33,317 bases of DNA. Origin: an uncultured Nostocoides sp. Its GTDB lineage: Bacteria; Actinomycetota; Actinomycetes; Actinomycetales; Dermatophilaceae. A model generated the notes under the pieces. It did not search any database. It had not been told where the DNA came from and was given only the letters and a program-made list of their open reading frames with translations. The position numbers and the translations under genes were made by a program. Within the stretch, counting starts at the first letter, position 1. Every line of letters starts with the position of its first letter. The DNA is taken from NCBI GenBank assembly GCA_936931335.1, contig CAKZIH010000392.1:1-33317 (forward strand). Reading direction: 5' to 3'. Positions 14,448 through 22,516 of the stretch are shown piece after piece.

Positions 14448-16715
14448 GTGAAACTCGTGCGCAAGACCCCCACCGCGCCGGCCGCCGACGAGCTTGCGCG
14501 GGAGATTGCCGTCGAACAGGCCCATGTCGATCGCGTCTATGCCGAACTGACCCTGGCCAGCGAGCGCGCCGGTCTGGTCGCCGCCGACGGTATGGCGCGT
14601 GGCCGCACCGAGCGCACCGGCGGCCCCCGGGATGAGGAGTTGACCGGACTCTTCGAGCGCGACGCCCTGGTCTTCGCCGCGGCCAAGCGCCAGGCCACCC
14701 TGGACACGCAGTACGAGGGCCTGGTCTTCGGGCGCCTGGACCTGGCCGACCTGGGCCGGGACCGGGATGCCCCGGCGGCAGACCTGCCGGACGAATGGTG
14801 GCTCACCCCCGATCGCGAGGTGCGCTACATCGGCCGCCTCGGGGTGCGCGATGCGGACTACGAACCGCTGGTCGTCGACTGGCGAGCCCCGGCGGCCGCC
14901 GCCTTCTATCGGGCCACCCCCGTGCAGCCCCACGGCGTGATCCGCCGACGCGTGCTGCGCAGTTCCGGCGCACGCGTGGTCGGCATCGAGGACGACCTGA
15001 TGGCCCCGGAGGCACCGGACGATCTGGTGATCTCCGGCGATGGCGCGCTGCTGGCGGCGCTGACCCGCTCCCGCGGTGCCCGGATGCGCGACATCGTGGC
15101 GACCATCCAGCGCCACCAGGACGAGGCCATCCGCGCCCCCGGGCGCGGGGTCACCGAGATCACCGGCGGGCCGGGCACCGGCAAGACGGTGGTCGCGCTG
15201 CACCGGGCGGCATACCTGCTCTATGCCGAGCGCCGCCGGTATGAGGGCGGTGGCATCCTCGTGGTCGGGCCGTCGACCGCCTATACGGCCTATATCGAGC
15301 GGGTTTTGCCTTCTCTCGGTGAGGAATCCGTCGTCCTGCGCTCGCTCGGGGATCTCGTCGACGCGGTGAGCACCGCGCGCTTGGATCAGCCCGCGGTGGC
15401 CGCGATCAAGGGCAGCCTGCGAGTGCGCCGGCTGCTGGCGCGCGCCGCCGACGGCCCGGTGCCCGGCTCCCCGGAGCTCTTCCGGGCATTCGTTGGCGGA
15501 CAGGCGATCTCGCTGCCGGCCGCGACCCTGGAGACGGTGCGCGCCAAGGCGCTGCGCAGCCACCCCCGCAACCGGGCGCAACAGTCCGCGCGCGACCTGC
15601 TCGCCGAGGCCGCCTGGGCCACCCACCGGATCGGCGAGCGCAGCGAGTTCATGGCCGCCTTCGCCGAGTCGATGGCGGTGGATGACTTCATGGAGGAGTG
15701 GTGGCCGCAGCTCGACCCGCGCGAGGTCCTGCTCTGGCTCGCGGACACCGACCTGGCCTACCGCGTCGGCCGCGGCATCTTCACCGATGGGGAACTCGCG
15801 GCACTGGCCGAGTCGATGCGCGAGGCACTCGAGACGGGCACCTGGAGCATCGCCGATATCGCCCTGATCGACGACTTGGACGCCCGGCTGGGCCCGGTGC
15901 AGCAGCGAGTCGAGGAACGCGGCTTCTACGAGATCGATGAACTGGACGAGCGGGCCGCCGCGCGCGCCCTCGGGGACAGTGGCGCCCAGCGGGCTTCGGT
16001 CGGCCGCGCCCCGCGCTCGGACAACCCGCGTGAACGCTTGCTGCACAGCACGATCGGCGAACCGGCTGAATATGCGCACGTGCTGGTGGACGAGGCACAG
16101 GACCTTTCCCCCATGCAGTGGCGGATGATCGGGCGCCGCGGTGAGTATGCGTCGTGGACCGTCGTCGGCGACGCGGCGCAGGCGTCCTGGACCGATCCGG
16201 GCGAGGCAGCCAGCGCCCGGGACAAGGCGTTTGGGCGCCAGCCGCGGCGGCACTTCCATATGGACACCAACTACCGCAATGCTCGCGAGATCTTCGATTA
16301 CGCGCGCGACGTCATCCTGCCCTCGGTGCCGGATGCGGACATACCGAATGCGGTGCGGGAGACCGGGATCCGGCCACTCGAGCAGCCGCTGGGTGCGGAT
16401 GTCCGAGCCGAGACCGAGGCGGCCGTGGCCGCCCTGCTGACGCAGGTCGACGGGTCGATCGCGGTGATCACCCCGGCCCGGTATGCCGATCGCCTCGCCG
16501 CTCTGAACGGCAGCGGGGACGGCCGGGTCCAGGTACTCGACCCGATGTCCACCAAGGGCCTGGAATGGGATGCCACCGTGGTCGTCGACCCGGACGCCAT
16601 CGCCGGCGAGTCGCCGGGCGGCATCCGGGTGCTCTATGTGGTGCTTACCCGCGCCGCGCACCGGATGACCGTCCTGCGTCGAGAACTGGACCACGAGCCG
16701 GCCGAGATCGCCTGA
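14448..16715 (+). CDS. helR: RNA polymerase recycling ATPase, HelR/HelD family
   Basis: This 755-residue superfamily-1 ATPase has an N-terminal coiled-coil arm (ADELAREIAVEQAHVDRVYAEL) and the family block WWLTPDREVRYIGRLGVRD...PLVVDWRAPAAAAFYRATP. The Walker A is GGPGTGKT (about residues 240-247) and the UvrD-like motif II is VLVDEAQDLSPMQWRM. The C-terminal motor has STKGLEWDATVVVDPD and LYVVLTRAAH. HelR-type proteins release stalled or rifampicin-bound RNA polymerase from DNA. The start is GTG (14448) without a clear ribosome site, and GTG at 14457 is an alternative. I saw no rifampicin-associated inverted repeat upstream, so drug induction is not supported. A 24-base palindrome ends the gene. 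Confidence 0.9.
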   Translation: MKLVRKTPTAPAADELAREIAVEQAHVDRVYAELTLASERAGLVAADGMARGRTERTGGPRDEELTGLFERDALVFAAAKRQATLDTQYEGLVFGRLDLADLGRDRDAPAADLPDEWWLTPDREVRYIGRLGVRDADYEPLVVDWRAPAAAAFYRATPVQPHGVIRRRVLRSSGARVVGIEDDLMAPEAPDDLVISGDGALLAALTRSRGARMRDIVATIQRHQDEAIRAPGRGVTEITGGPGTGKTVVALHRAAYLLYAERRRYEGGGILVVGPSTAYTAYIERVLPSLGEESVVLRSLGDLVDAVSTARLDQPAVAAIKGSLRVRRLLARAADGPVPGSPELFRAFVGGQAISLPAATLETVRAKALRSHPRNRAQQSARDLLAEAAWATHRIGERSEFMAAFAESMAVDDFMEEWWPQLDPREVLLWLADTDLAYRVGRGIFTDGELAALAESMREALETGTWSIADIALIDDLDARLGPVQQRVEERGFYEIDELDERAAARALGDSGAQRASVGRAPRSDNPRERLLHSTIGEPAEYAHVLVDEAQDLSPMQWRMIGRRGEYASWTVVGDAAQASWTDPGEAASARDKAFGRQPRRHFHMDTNYRNAREIFDYARDVILPSVPDADIPNAVRETGIRPLEQPLGADVRAETEAAVAALLTQVDGSIAVITPARYADRLAALNGSGDGRVQVLDPMSTKGLEWDATVVVDPDAIAGESPGGIRVLYVVLTRAAHRMTVLRRELDHEPAEIA

Positions 16716-16720
16716 CGCGC

Positions 16721-16744
16721 CCCGGGCCGATCGATCGGCCCGGG
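16721..16744. terminator. 24-base perfect palindrome after helR
   Basis: The sequence CCCGGGCCGATC followed by its exact complement forms a 12-bp stem with no loop beyond the fold. It starts five bases after the helR stop and ends 16 bases before the next start, so it probably separates the two transcripts and leaves little room for a full promoter after it. Confidence 0.6.
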
Positions 16745-16760
16745 CTCATAGGCTGGCGTC

Positions 16761-17402
16761 ATGACTGAAATCGAGTTCTTCTTCGATCCCAGCTGCCCGT
16801 TCTGTTGGATCACCAGCCGCTGGCTGCTGGAGGTGCAGGGCGAGCGTGACATCGACATCACCTGGCGTCAGTTCAGCCTGGCCATCAAGAACAAGGAACT
16901 CGCCAATGACGGCTCCGACGAGTCGCCCCACGGGGAGGTCCACCGCGCCGCGCACAACGTCAACCGGGTGATTCTGGCCGCCGTCGAGCAGGGCGCATCC
17001 GCGATCGACCTCTACACGGCATTCGGCACCCGCAACCACATCGACGGCCGCGAGTATGACGACGCGATGATCACCGAGGTGCTCGCCGAGCAGGGGCTCT
17101 CGGCCGACCTGGCGAAGGCCGCCCAGGACACCTCCTACGACGCCAAGCTCGAGAAGGAGTTGCAGAGCGCCCTGGACGCCGCCGGCGGCGAGGTGGGCGT
17201 GCCCACCATCGTCTTCACCGGCAAGGACGGCAAGCGGCTCGGCTACTTCGGTCCGGTGCTCAACGAGATGCCCGAACGCGAGGAGGGTCTGGCGATCTGG
17301 GACGGGCTGGAGAAACTGGCCACCGTCACCTCCTTTTACGAACTCAAGCGCACCCGCCCTAAGGGCGGCCCGGACACCGCCAGCACCGCCGGTCGTTCCT
17401 GA
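16761..17402 (+). CDS. DsbA-family, mycothiol-dependent nitroreductase-like protein (Rv2466c type)
   Basis: This 213-residue protein opens with FFFDPSCPFCWITSRWLLEV. The active-site CPFC motif (Cys12, Cys15) sits in a thioredoxin fold with a helical insert. VGVPTIVFTGKDG carries the cis-proline loop, and the end reads FYELKRTRP. The pattern closely follows Mycobacterium tuberculosis Rv2466c, a mycothiol-dependent reductase, whose site is CPWC. Trp to Phe is a mild change. The protein has no signal peptide and should act in the cytosol as a redox enzyme of mycothiol-producing actinobacteria. It converges on purA. Confidence 0.88.
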   Translation: MTEIEFFFDPSCPFCWITSRWLLEVQGERDIDITWRQFSLAIKNKELANDGSDESPHGEVHRAAHNVNRVILAAVEQGASAIDLYTAFGTRNHIDGREYDDAMITEVLAEQGLSADLAKAAQDTSYDAKLEKELQSALDAAGGEVGVPTIVFTGKDGKRLGYFGPVLNEMPEREEGLAIWDGLEKLATVTSFYELKRTRPKGGPDTASTAGRS

Positions 17403-17407
17403 CCCGC

Positions 17408-17452
17408 GCCGGTATGGCGTGACCTGCGCGCCATACCGGCTCTGTCACGCCA
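17408..17452. repeat. intergenic inverted repeat with alternative pairings
   Basis: GCCGGTATGGCG (17408-17419) is perfectly complementary to CGCCATACCGGC (17429-17440). TGGCGTGAC (17415-17423) can instead pair with GTCACGCCA (17444-17452). The two stems share bases and exclude each other. The element carries both orientations of the GTATGGC word and the GGTATGGCGTGACC sequence also found at 1147. Confidence 0.7.
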
Positions 17453-17453
17453 C

Positions 17454-17501
17454 AGCCCGCTGGCTCCCGTCGGCTTTAGTCGGACCGGGAGCCAGCGGGC
17501 T
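17454..17501. terminator. strong bidirectional terminator between the DsbA-like gene and purA
   Basis: A perfect 16-bp stem (17454-17469 with 17486-17501, AGCCCGCTGGCTCCCG) has a 16-base loop and is followed by TTT on the plus strand. It lies between two convergent stop codons (17402 and 17523). Confidence 0.85.
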
Positions 17502-17522
17502 TTGTCATTGGCGGGTTGCCGC

Positions 17523-18809
17523 TCAGTCGAGCAGCGGGAAGCGCTCGATGATCTCGTCCCGGCCGGGCCCGACACCGATCGCGGACACCCGGGCGCCGAT
17601 CAGTTCCTCCACGCGCAGCACGTATGCCTGGGCATTCTCCGGCAGATCCTCGAACCGGCGCACCGCCGAGATGTCCTCCCACCAGCCGTCCATCGCCTCA
17701 TACACGGGGGTGGCGTGGTGGAAATCGCTCTGGTTGACCGGCATCTCGTCGTGACGGACACCGTCCACGTCGTAGGCGACGCAGATCGGCACCTGCTCCA
17801 GACCGGTGAGCACATCCAGTTTGGTGACCACAAAATCGGTGACCCCATTGATCCGCGTGGCATAGCGCCCGATGACCGTGTCCATCCAGCCGCAGCGGCG
17901 GGGACGGCCGGTGGTCGTGCCATATTCCGCGCCGGTCTTGCGCAGGAACTCCCCGTGATCGTCGAAAAGCTCTGTGGGGAAAGGACCTTCGCCCACGCGG
18001 GTGGTGTACGCCTTGAGGATCGCGATGACCCGGGAGACGCGGGTCGGCGGGATCCCGGATCCGGTGCACGCCCCGCCAGCGGTGGCATTGGAGGAGGTCA
18101 CATAGGGGTAGGTCCCGTGATCGACATCGAGCAAGGTTGCCTGGCCGGCCTCGAGCAGCACATTCTTGCCCTCGTCCAAGGCGCGCTCTAGCAGCAGACT
18201 GGTGTCGGCGACCATGGGGGCGAGGCGCTCGGCATACGGGAGCAACTCGGCCATCACCTCGGCGACGGTGATCGCACGACGGTTGTAAATCTTGGTGAGC
18301 ACCTGGTTCTTGAACTCCAGGGCGGCCTCGACCTTTTGCTCGAGGATGTGCTCGTCGAAGAGGTCTTGGACGCGAATCCCGTTGCGGGACATCTTGTCCG
18401 CATAGGTCGGCCCGATCCCGCGGCCGGTGGTGCCGATCTTGCGGGAGCCGAGGAAGCGTTCGGTGACCTTGTCCAGGGTGCGGTTGTAGGGCGCGATCAC
18501 ATGGGCGCTGGCGCTGACCACGAGCTTGTCGGTGGCCACGCCCCGCTCGGCCAGGCCCTCAAGTTCGCGAAAGAGCACCTCGAGGTCGATGACCACGCCA
18601 TTGCCGATCACCGGGGTACAGGTGGGGGTGAGGATCCCGCTCGGCACCAGGTGCAGGGCGTACTTCTCGCCATCGATAACGATGGTGTGGCCGGCGTTGT
18701 TGCCGCCGTTGAACTTCACGACGTAATCGACGTCGCTGCCCATTAGGTCGGTGGCCTTGCCCTTGCCCTCGTCGCCCCATTGGGCGCCGACCAGCACGAT
18801 CGCCGGCAT
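17523..18809 (-). CDS. purA: adenylosuccinate synthetase
   Basis: This 428-residue protein is the normal length. It has the GTP-loop GAQWGDEGKGK at the start, FNGGNNAGHTIV, SRKIGTTGRGIGPTYADK, VDHGTYPYVTSSNATAGG and TTTGRPRRCGWMD. It condenses IMP with aspartate using GTP, the first committed step to AMP. AGGGGAT lies just before the ATG. It follows a GNAT gene, DUF3151 and fba on the same strand, an order with parallels in other actinobacteria. It gives a second purine locus here besides purD-purC. Confidence 0.98.
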   Translation of the reverse strand: MPAIVLVGAQWGDEGKGKATDLMGSDVDYVVKFNGGNNAGHTIVIDGEKYALHLVPSGILTPTCTPVIGNGVVIDLEVLFRELEGLAERGVATDKLVVSASAHVIAPYNRTLDKVTERFLGSRKIGTTGRGIGPTYADKMSRNGIRVQDLFDEHILEQKVEAALEFKNQVLTKIYNRRAITVAEVMAELLPYAERLAPMVADTSLLLERALDEGKNVLLEAGQATLLDVDHGTYPYVTSSNATAGGACTGSGIPPTRVSRVIAILKAYTTRVGEGPFPTELFDDHGEFLRKTGAEYGTTTGRPRRCGWMDTVIGRYATRINGVTDFVVTKLDVLTGLEQVPICVAYDVDGVRHDEMPVNQSDFHHATPVYEAMDGWWEDISAVRRFEDLPENAQAYVLRVEELIGARVSAIGVGPGRDEIIERFPLLD

Positions 18810-18841
18810 CTTGATCCCCTTCGTCGTCGGGTCGCCAGGAC

Positions 18842-18847
18842 AGGCTA
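18842..18847 (-). promoter_or_regulatory. possible purA -10 element
   Basis: Reading on the minus strand, TAGCCT lies 33 bases upstream of the purA start and matches the actinobacterial TANNNT pattern. No convincing -35 accompanies it. purA may also be reached by transcripts from the upstream genes. Confidence 0.3.
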
Positions 18848-18905
18848 GTCGTATGCGGGGTGCCCGCCCGCTGTCGGCCGCCGTCCGGTTGGGCGTCTGG
18901 TCGGG

Positions 18906-19736
18906 TCAGTCGCCGCGTGGCGGGTACTTGTATGGCGTTGTCGTCGCCACCCGGTGCAGCCCCAGCGAGCGCAGGATCGGCTCCGACTCCGGCGAGGCAT
19001 CGACCCGGGCCAAGGTCGCGCCCCGTTCCAGCGCCCAGCGGGCCCGCTGCGCCAGCAGGGCCCGGAAGAGCCCGCGGCGGCGCCAGTCGGGATGGGTGGT
19101 GCCGCCCCACATACCGGCGAAGTCTGTGCCCGGGTGGAGCGACACCCGGGCCGCGCAGAGCACCGGGCCATCGGGCGCCTGCTCGGCCAGTAGCGCATAT
19201 TCATTGTCCGAGACGGGGATCGGCTCGTCGTCGCGGTATGGGTCGGCGTCGGCGCGGCCCCATTGGCCACCCCAGACCAGCTCGTAGAGCTGCTGGACCC
19301 GGCGGGCGTCGCCGCGGGTGCGGACCTGGCGCAGGGATACCCCGTCGGGGAGTTTGACCTCGCCGGCCAGCGCCCGCAAGTCCCCGAGCATCAGCGCCTC
19401 GTCATCCTCCCGGGCAAAGCCGGCGCGCACCAGGCGCTCGCCGAGGTCGGCGGGCGCGTCATAGGAGTAGGTCTTCCACTCCAGGGGGAAACCGAGCGCG
19501 GCGAAGTGGTCGCGTTCGGCGGTGATGACGGCATCGGGATCGGAGCCGAGCCCCTCCGGGGACTCCACCATGGCCCAACGGTCGTCGGGCTCGTCGCGCC
19601 ATACCCGACGGACGAGGCCGGAGCGCTCGGTGTGGGTGCCGGGGATGCGGCCATCCGCGTCGTCGAGGCGCAGCTGCTCGTGGAAGACCCGCAGCAGGCT
19701 GTCGGGATCGCGGCTGTGGTCCGACTCGGGGCTCAC
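18906..19736 (-). CDS. GNAT-family N-acetyltransferase
   Basis: The protein has 276 residues from a GTG at 19736. The C-terminal half holds the acetyltransferase core: AARVSLHPGTDFAGMWGGTTHPDWRRRGLFRALLAQRARWALERGA (acetyl-CoA loop in the WRRRG region), then VDASPESEPILRSLGL. The N-terminal half (residues 1-120) is acidic and may be a degenerate second GNAT fold. The substrate is unknown. The start lies seven bases after the DUF3151 stop, so the two are cotranscribed. The frame is open further upstream through that gene, and the chosen GTG is preferred because of spacing, though no strong ribosome site is seen. Confidence 0.82.
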   Translation of the reverse strand: MSPESDHSRDPDSLLRVFHEQLRLDDADGRIPGTHTERSGLVRRVWRDEPDDRWAMVESPEGLGSDPDAVITAERDHFAALGFPLEWKTYSYDAPADLGERLVRAGFAREDDEALMLGDLRALAGEVKLPDGVSLRQVRTRGDARRVQQLYELVWGGQWGRADADPYRDDEPIPVSDNEYALLAEQAPDGPVLCAARVSLHPGTDFAGMWGGTTHPDWRRRGLFRALLAQRARWALERGATLARVDASPESEPILRSLGLHRVATTTPYKYPPRGD

Positions 19737-19743
19737 GCCGCGG

Positions 19744-20148
19744 TCACAGCCCGAGTTCGCGGGCCGCCTCGGGACTGGCGGCGCGCAGGAACTCGGTGCA
19801 GCGCCCGCGCTCCTCCTCCTCGCCGATCGCGTCTGCGGCCTTGGCCAGCCCGGCCAGTGCGAGCAGGAAGCCGCGGTTGGGCTCGTGGCCCCACGGAATC
19901 GGGCCCTGGCCGCGCCAACCCGCGCGGCGCAGGGCGTCGAGCCCGCGGTGATAGCCGGTGCGCGCATAGGCGTAGGCCGCGACCTTGTCCCCGGCGGCGA
20001 GCGCGTCCTGCGAGAGCGTGGCCCAGGCCCGGCAGGAGGCCGGGTATGCCGCGGCCACCTCGGCCGCGGATTCCCCGCCGCCGGCGAGACGGGCGGCGGC
20101 GGGGTCCTCGGGCAGGCGGGTCTCGGGGATGCCGAGCAGGTCCGTCAT
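19744..20148 (-). CDS. DUF3151 family protein
   Basis: This 134-residue protein (MTDLLGIPETRLPEDP...) has the helical repeat-like stretch SCRAWATLSQDALAAGDKVAAYAYARTGYHRGLDALRRAGWRGQGPIPWGHEPNRGFLLALAGLAKAADAIGE. This is the signature of DUF3151, a small actinobacterial family usually encoded beside the class II aldolase gene, as here. The tandem helices look TPR-like. The function is unknown. The ATG at 20148 is used because homologues begin there. It is separated from fba by 130 bases containing a long inverted repeat. Confidence 0.87.
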   Translation of the reverse strand: MTDLLGIPETRLPEDPAAARLAGGGESAAEVAAAYPASCRAWATLSQDALAAGDKVAAYAYARTGYHRGLDALRRAGWRGQGPIPWGHEPNRGFLLALAGLAKAADAIGEEEERGRCTEFLRAASPEAARELGL

Positions 20149-20195
20149 ACGGTGATCACCTTTGCGAGTGGGGTCGAGACTTCGAGCTTTGGGAG

Positions 20196-20246
20196 GGAAA
20201 CCTCCACTTCGCAACGGAAATGTTCCGGCACAAAGTGGAGGTTTCC
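20196..20246. repeat. 14-bp stem with nested hairpin between fba and DUF3151
   Basis: GGAAACCTCCACTT (20196-20209) is perfectly complementary to AAGTGGAGGTTTCC (20233-20246). The 23-base loop itself contains CGGAA-atg-TTCCG (20215-20227), and GTGCCGGAA is directly repeated on the minus strand. It may terminate or process the fba transcript. Base use is less GC-rich than its neighbours, which suggests an inserted repeat unit. Confidence 0.7.
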
Positions 20247-20278
20247 GGCACTGGGCGGGAAACTTCCCCGGCCCCAGA

Positions 20279-21310
20279 TCAGGCGGAGTGGGTGCCGGCG
20301 GAGCGCAGGTTCTCGCAGGCCTCGACGACGCGGGCCGCCATACCGGCCTCGGCCTCCTTGCCCCACGAGCGCGGGTCGTACTGCTTCTTGTTGCCGACCT
20401 CGCCGTCGATCTTGAGCACGCCACCGTAGTTCTGCAGCATCCAGCCAGCCACCGGGCGGGTGAAGGCGTACTGGGTGTCGGTGTCGACGTTCATCTTGAC
20501 CACGCCATAGCCGACGGCCTCGGCGATCTCCTCGGGCAGCGAGCCGGAGCCGCCGTGGAAGACCAGGTGGAAGGGCTTGGCGTCGTCGGCCAGGCCAAGC
20601 TCGCGGGCGGCGGCCTGCTGGGCGGCCTGGAGGACCTGCGGGCGCAACTTCACATTGCCCGGCTTGTAGACGCCGTGCACATTGCCGAAGGTCAGCGCGG
20701 TCATGTAGTAGCCGCGCTCCCCGCCGCCGAGCGCCTTCACGGTGGCGACGGCGTCCTCGGGGGTGGAGTAGAGCTTGTCGTTGATGGCGTTCTCCACACC
20801 ATCCTCTTCGCCACCAACCACGCCGACCTCGATCTCGAGGATCACCTTGGCGGCCTTGCACTTCTCCAGCAGGTCCTCGGCGATGCGCAGGTTCTCATCC
20901 AGGGGCACGGCGGAGCCGTCCCACATGTGCGACTGGAAGATCGGCAGGCCGCCGGCGTCCACGCGCTCCTGGGAGAGGGCGAGCAGGGGGCGTACGAAGT
21001 TGTCGAGCTTGTCCTGTGGGCAGTGGTCGGTGTGCAGCGCAATATTTACCGGGTAGTTCTTGGCGACCTCCTGCGCGTAGGCCGCGAGCGCGACGGCACC
21101 GGTCACCATGTCTTTGATGGTGGAGCCGGAGGCGTACTCGGCGCCGCCGGTGGACACCTGGATGATGCCGTCGGAGCCGGCCTCGGCGAAGCCCCGGATC
21201 GCGGCGGTGACCGTCTGGCTGGAGGTGATATTGATCGCCGGGTAGGCGAACGAGCCATTCTTGGCCCGGTCGAGCATGTCGGCGTAGATCTCTGGGGTGG
21301 CGATGGGCAC
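20279..21310 (-). CDS. fba: class II fructose-bisphosphate aldolase
   Basis: This 343-residue protein starts from GTG at 21310 with AAGGAG about seven bases upstream. Zinc-site landmarks are ALHTDHCPQDKL, EIEVGVVGGEEDG, FGNVHGVYKPGNVKL and LVFHGGSGS, followed by the substrate loop KMNVDTDTQYAFTRPVA. It splits fructose 1,6-bisphosphate into glyceraldehyde 3-phosphate and DHAP in glycolysis and reverses this in gluconeogenesis. It is the first gene of the minus-strand block fba, DUF3151, GNAT, purA. A 130-base gap separates it from the upstream VOC-YbaK gene. Confidence 0.98.
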   Translation of the reverse strand: MPIATPEIYADMLDRAKNGSFAYPAINITSSQTVTAAIRGFAEAGSDGIIQVSTGGAEYASGSTIKDMVTGAVALAAYAQEVAKNYPVNIALHTDHCPQDKLDNFVRPLLALSQERVDAGGLPIFQSHMWDGSAVPLDENLRIAEDLLEKCKAAKVILEIEVGVVGGEEDGVENAINDKLYSTPEDAVATVKALGGGERGYYMTALTFGNVHGVYKPGNVKLRPQVLQAAQQAAARELGLADDAKPFHLVFHGGSGSLPEEIAEAVGYGVVKMNVDTDTQYAFTRPVAGWMLQNYGGVLKIDGEVGNKKQYDPRSWGKEAEAGMAARVVEACENLRSAGTHSA

Positions 21311-21440
21311 GTGCTGCTCCTTCTAGCGATACCGCTGTGGGGTCGCTCCGATCCTGCCATGTGTACCGCCGGCAGGGGTGGGCGTCTCGCGGGTCCGTCG
21401 GTATGCCGGCGGCCGTCCGTCCAACCGGTGACGGCGCGGG

Positions 21441-22436
21441 TCAGGCCACGTCGATCTCGTCGGCTCCGGTCAGTCGCGCCAATTCGGCATACGTCGTGGA
21501 AAACACGGTATGGCTGTGCCCCGCCGCCGCCCAGATCGTCGGATAGTCCGCGAGCGCCCGGTCGAGGTAGCTGGCGATGGGCGCGGGGTGGCCGACCGGG
21601 GCTACTCCCCCGATCACCTGACCCGTTGCCGCGCGGACGAACTCGGGGGTCGCCCGGGCGAGGCTGGGCAGGCCCTGCTCGGCCGACACCTTGACCACAT
21701 CGACGCGGTGCGCGCCGGAGGTGAGGATGAGGACCGGCGTGCGCGCGGCATCGAAGAGCAGCGAGTTCGCGATCGCTCCCGTCTCGCAGCCGAGCGCCGC
21801 CGCAGCAGCGGCAGCGGTGCGTACTCCCTCGCCGAACACGCGCACCTCGCCGTGCCAGCCCCGCTCGTGCAGGGCGGCGAGGACGGCGCGTACCGAGGGA
21901 TGCGCGAGCAGTGGGTCCACCGCCTGGGAGTCCGCATCCGATCCAGCAGCCGGGGACTCGTCCGCCTGCGGTTCGGTTGTTGACGGCGCGGCGACCAACG
22001 GCTCGGCGGATTGCGCCTGCGGGGATTGGGCATCCACGCCCAGCGGGGCGAGCACCTCGACTCGATTGCCAAACGGATCGCTGCAGTGGAACCGCAGATG
22101 CCCGGGGAAGCTCTCCCGCTCCCGGTGGACCACCTCGACCCCACGCCCGGCGAGCCGCGCGGCCAAGGCATCGAGTTCGGCGACGGAGCCGAGGACGAGC
22201 GCCGGATGCGCCTTGCGCGCCGGTGCGAACGGCTCCTCGACGCCGAGGTGGATCTCCGCGGTGACCTGACCATCGGCGACCTGACCATCGGCATACGCCC
22301 GGAACCAGCAGCCACCGCGAGCGGCGAGATCGGCGGGTTTGTCGACCTCGATGAGACCGAGTCCGTCGGCATAGAAGCTCCGGGCGTCGGCCTCGCCTCC
22401 GCGCGGGATGGCGAGCTGGACATGGTGCAGTCTCAT
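21441..22436 (-). CDS. fusion of a VOC (glyoxalase-like) domain and a YbaK/EbsC domain
   Basis: This 331-residue protein has two folds. Residues about 1-130 are a glyoxalase-like VOC domain (LHHVQLAIPRGGEADARSFYADGLGL... CSDPFGNRVEVLAPLG). Residues 131-185 are an acidic Ala/Ser/Pro-rich linker. The rest is a YbaK/EbsC aminoacyl-tRNA-deacylase-type domain: VRAVLAALHERG, GCETGAIANSLLF, TSGAHRVDVVKVSAEQG, GQVIGGVAPVGHPAPIASYLDRAL. In YbaK the lysine that acts in deacylation lies where this sequence has the Asn of IANSLLF, so classical deacylation is uncertain. The ATG at 22436 has GGAGG five bases upstream. An 18-bp palindrome lies just before it. Confidence 0.87.
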   Translation of the reverse strand: MRLHHVQLAIPRGGEADARSFYADGLGLIEVDKPADLAARGGCWFRAYADGQVADGQVTAEIHLGVEEPFAPARKAHPALVLGSVAELDALAARLAGRGVEVVHRERESFPGHLRFHCSDPFGNRVEVLAPLGVDAQSPQAQSAEPLVAAPSTTEPQADESPAAGSDADSQAVDPLLAHPSVRAVLAALHERGWHGEVRVFGEGVRTAAAAAAALGCETGAIANSLLFDAARTPVLILTSGAHRVDVVKVSAEQGLPSLARATPEFVRAATGQVIGGVAPVGHPAPIASYLDRALADYPTIWAAAGHSHTVFSTTYAELARLTGADEIDVA

Positions 22437-22449
22437 CGGGCCTCCAAAG

Positions 22450-22467
22450 TATCTTGACGTCAAGATA
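22450..22467. promoter_or_regulatory. 18-bp perfect palindrome, likely MarR-type operator
   Basis: TATCTTGACGTCAAGATA is fully symmetric and AT-rich within GC-rich DNA. It lies 13 bases upstream of the VOC-YbaK start and probably overlaps its promoter. Sites of the form ATCTTGA-TCAAGAT are typical of MarR-family repressors in actinobacteria. No MarR gene is in the window, so the regulator would be encoded elsewhere. Confidence 0.7.
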
Positions 22468-22516
22468 TCAGTCGGACGTCCACCCCGCACGGAACTCGAT
22501 CGACCCAGCGGCCGGC

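Noticed and set aside
13611..16694. Very long minus-strand open frame (about 1000 codons) opposite the LuxR-type and helR genes
   Set aside because: Its translation is low-complexity Gly/Arg/Gln-rich with no family signature, as expected for an antisense shadow in 70% GC DNA; the plus-strand genes have clear motifs.
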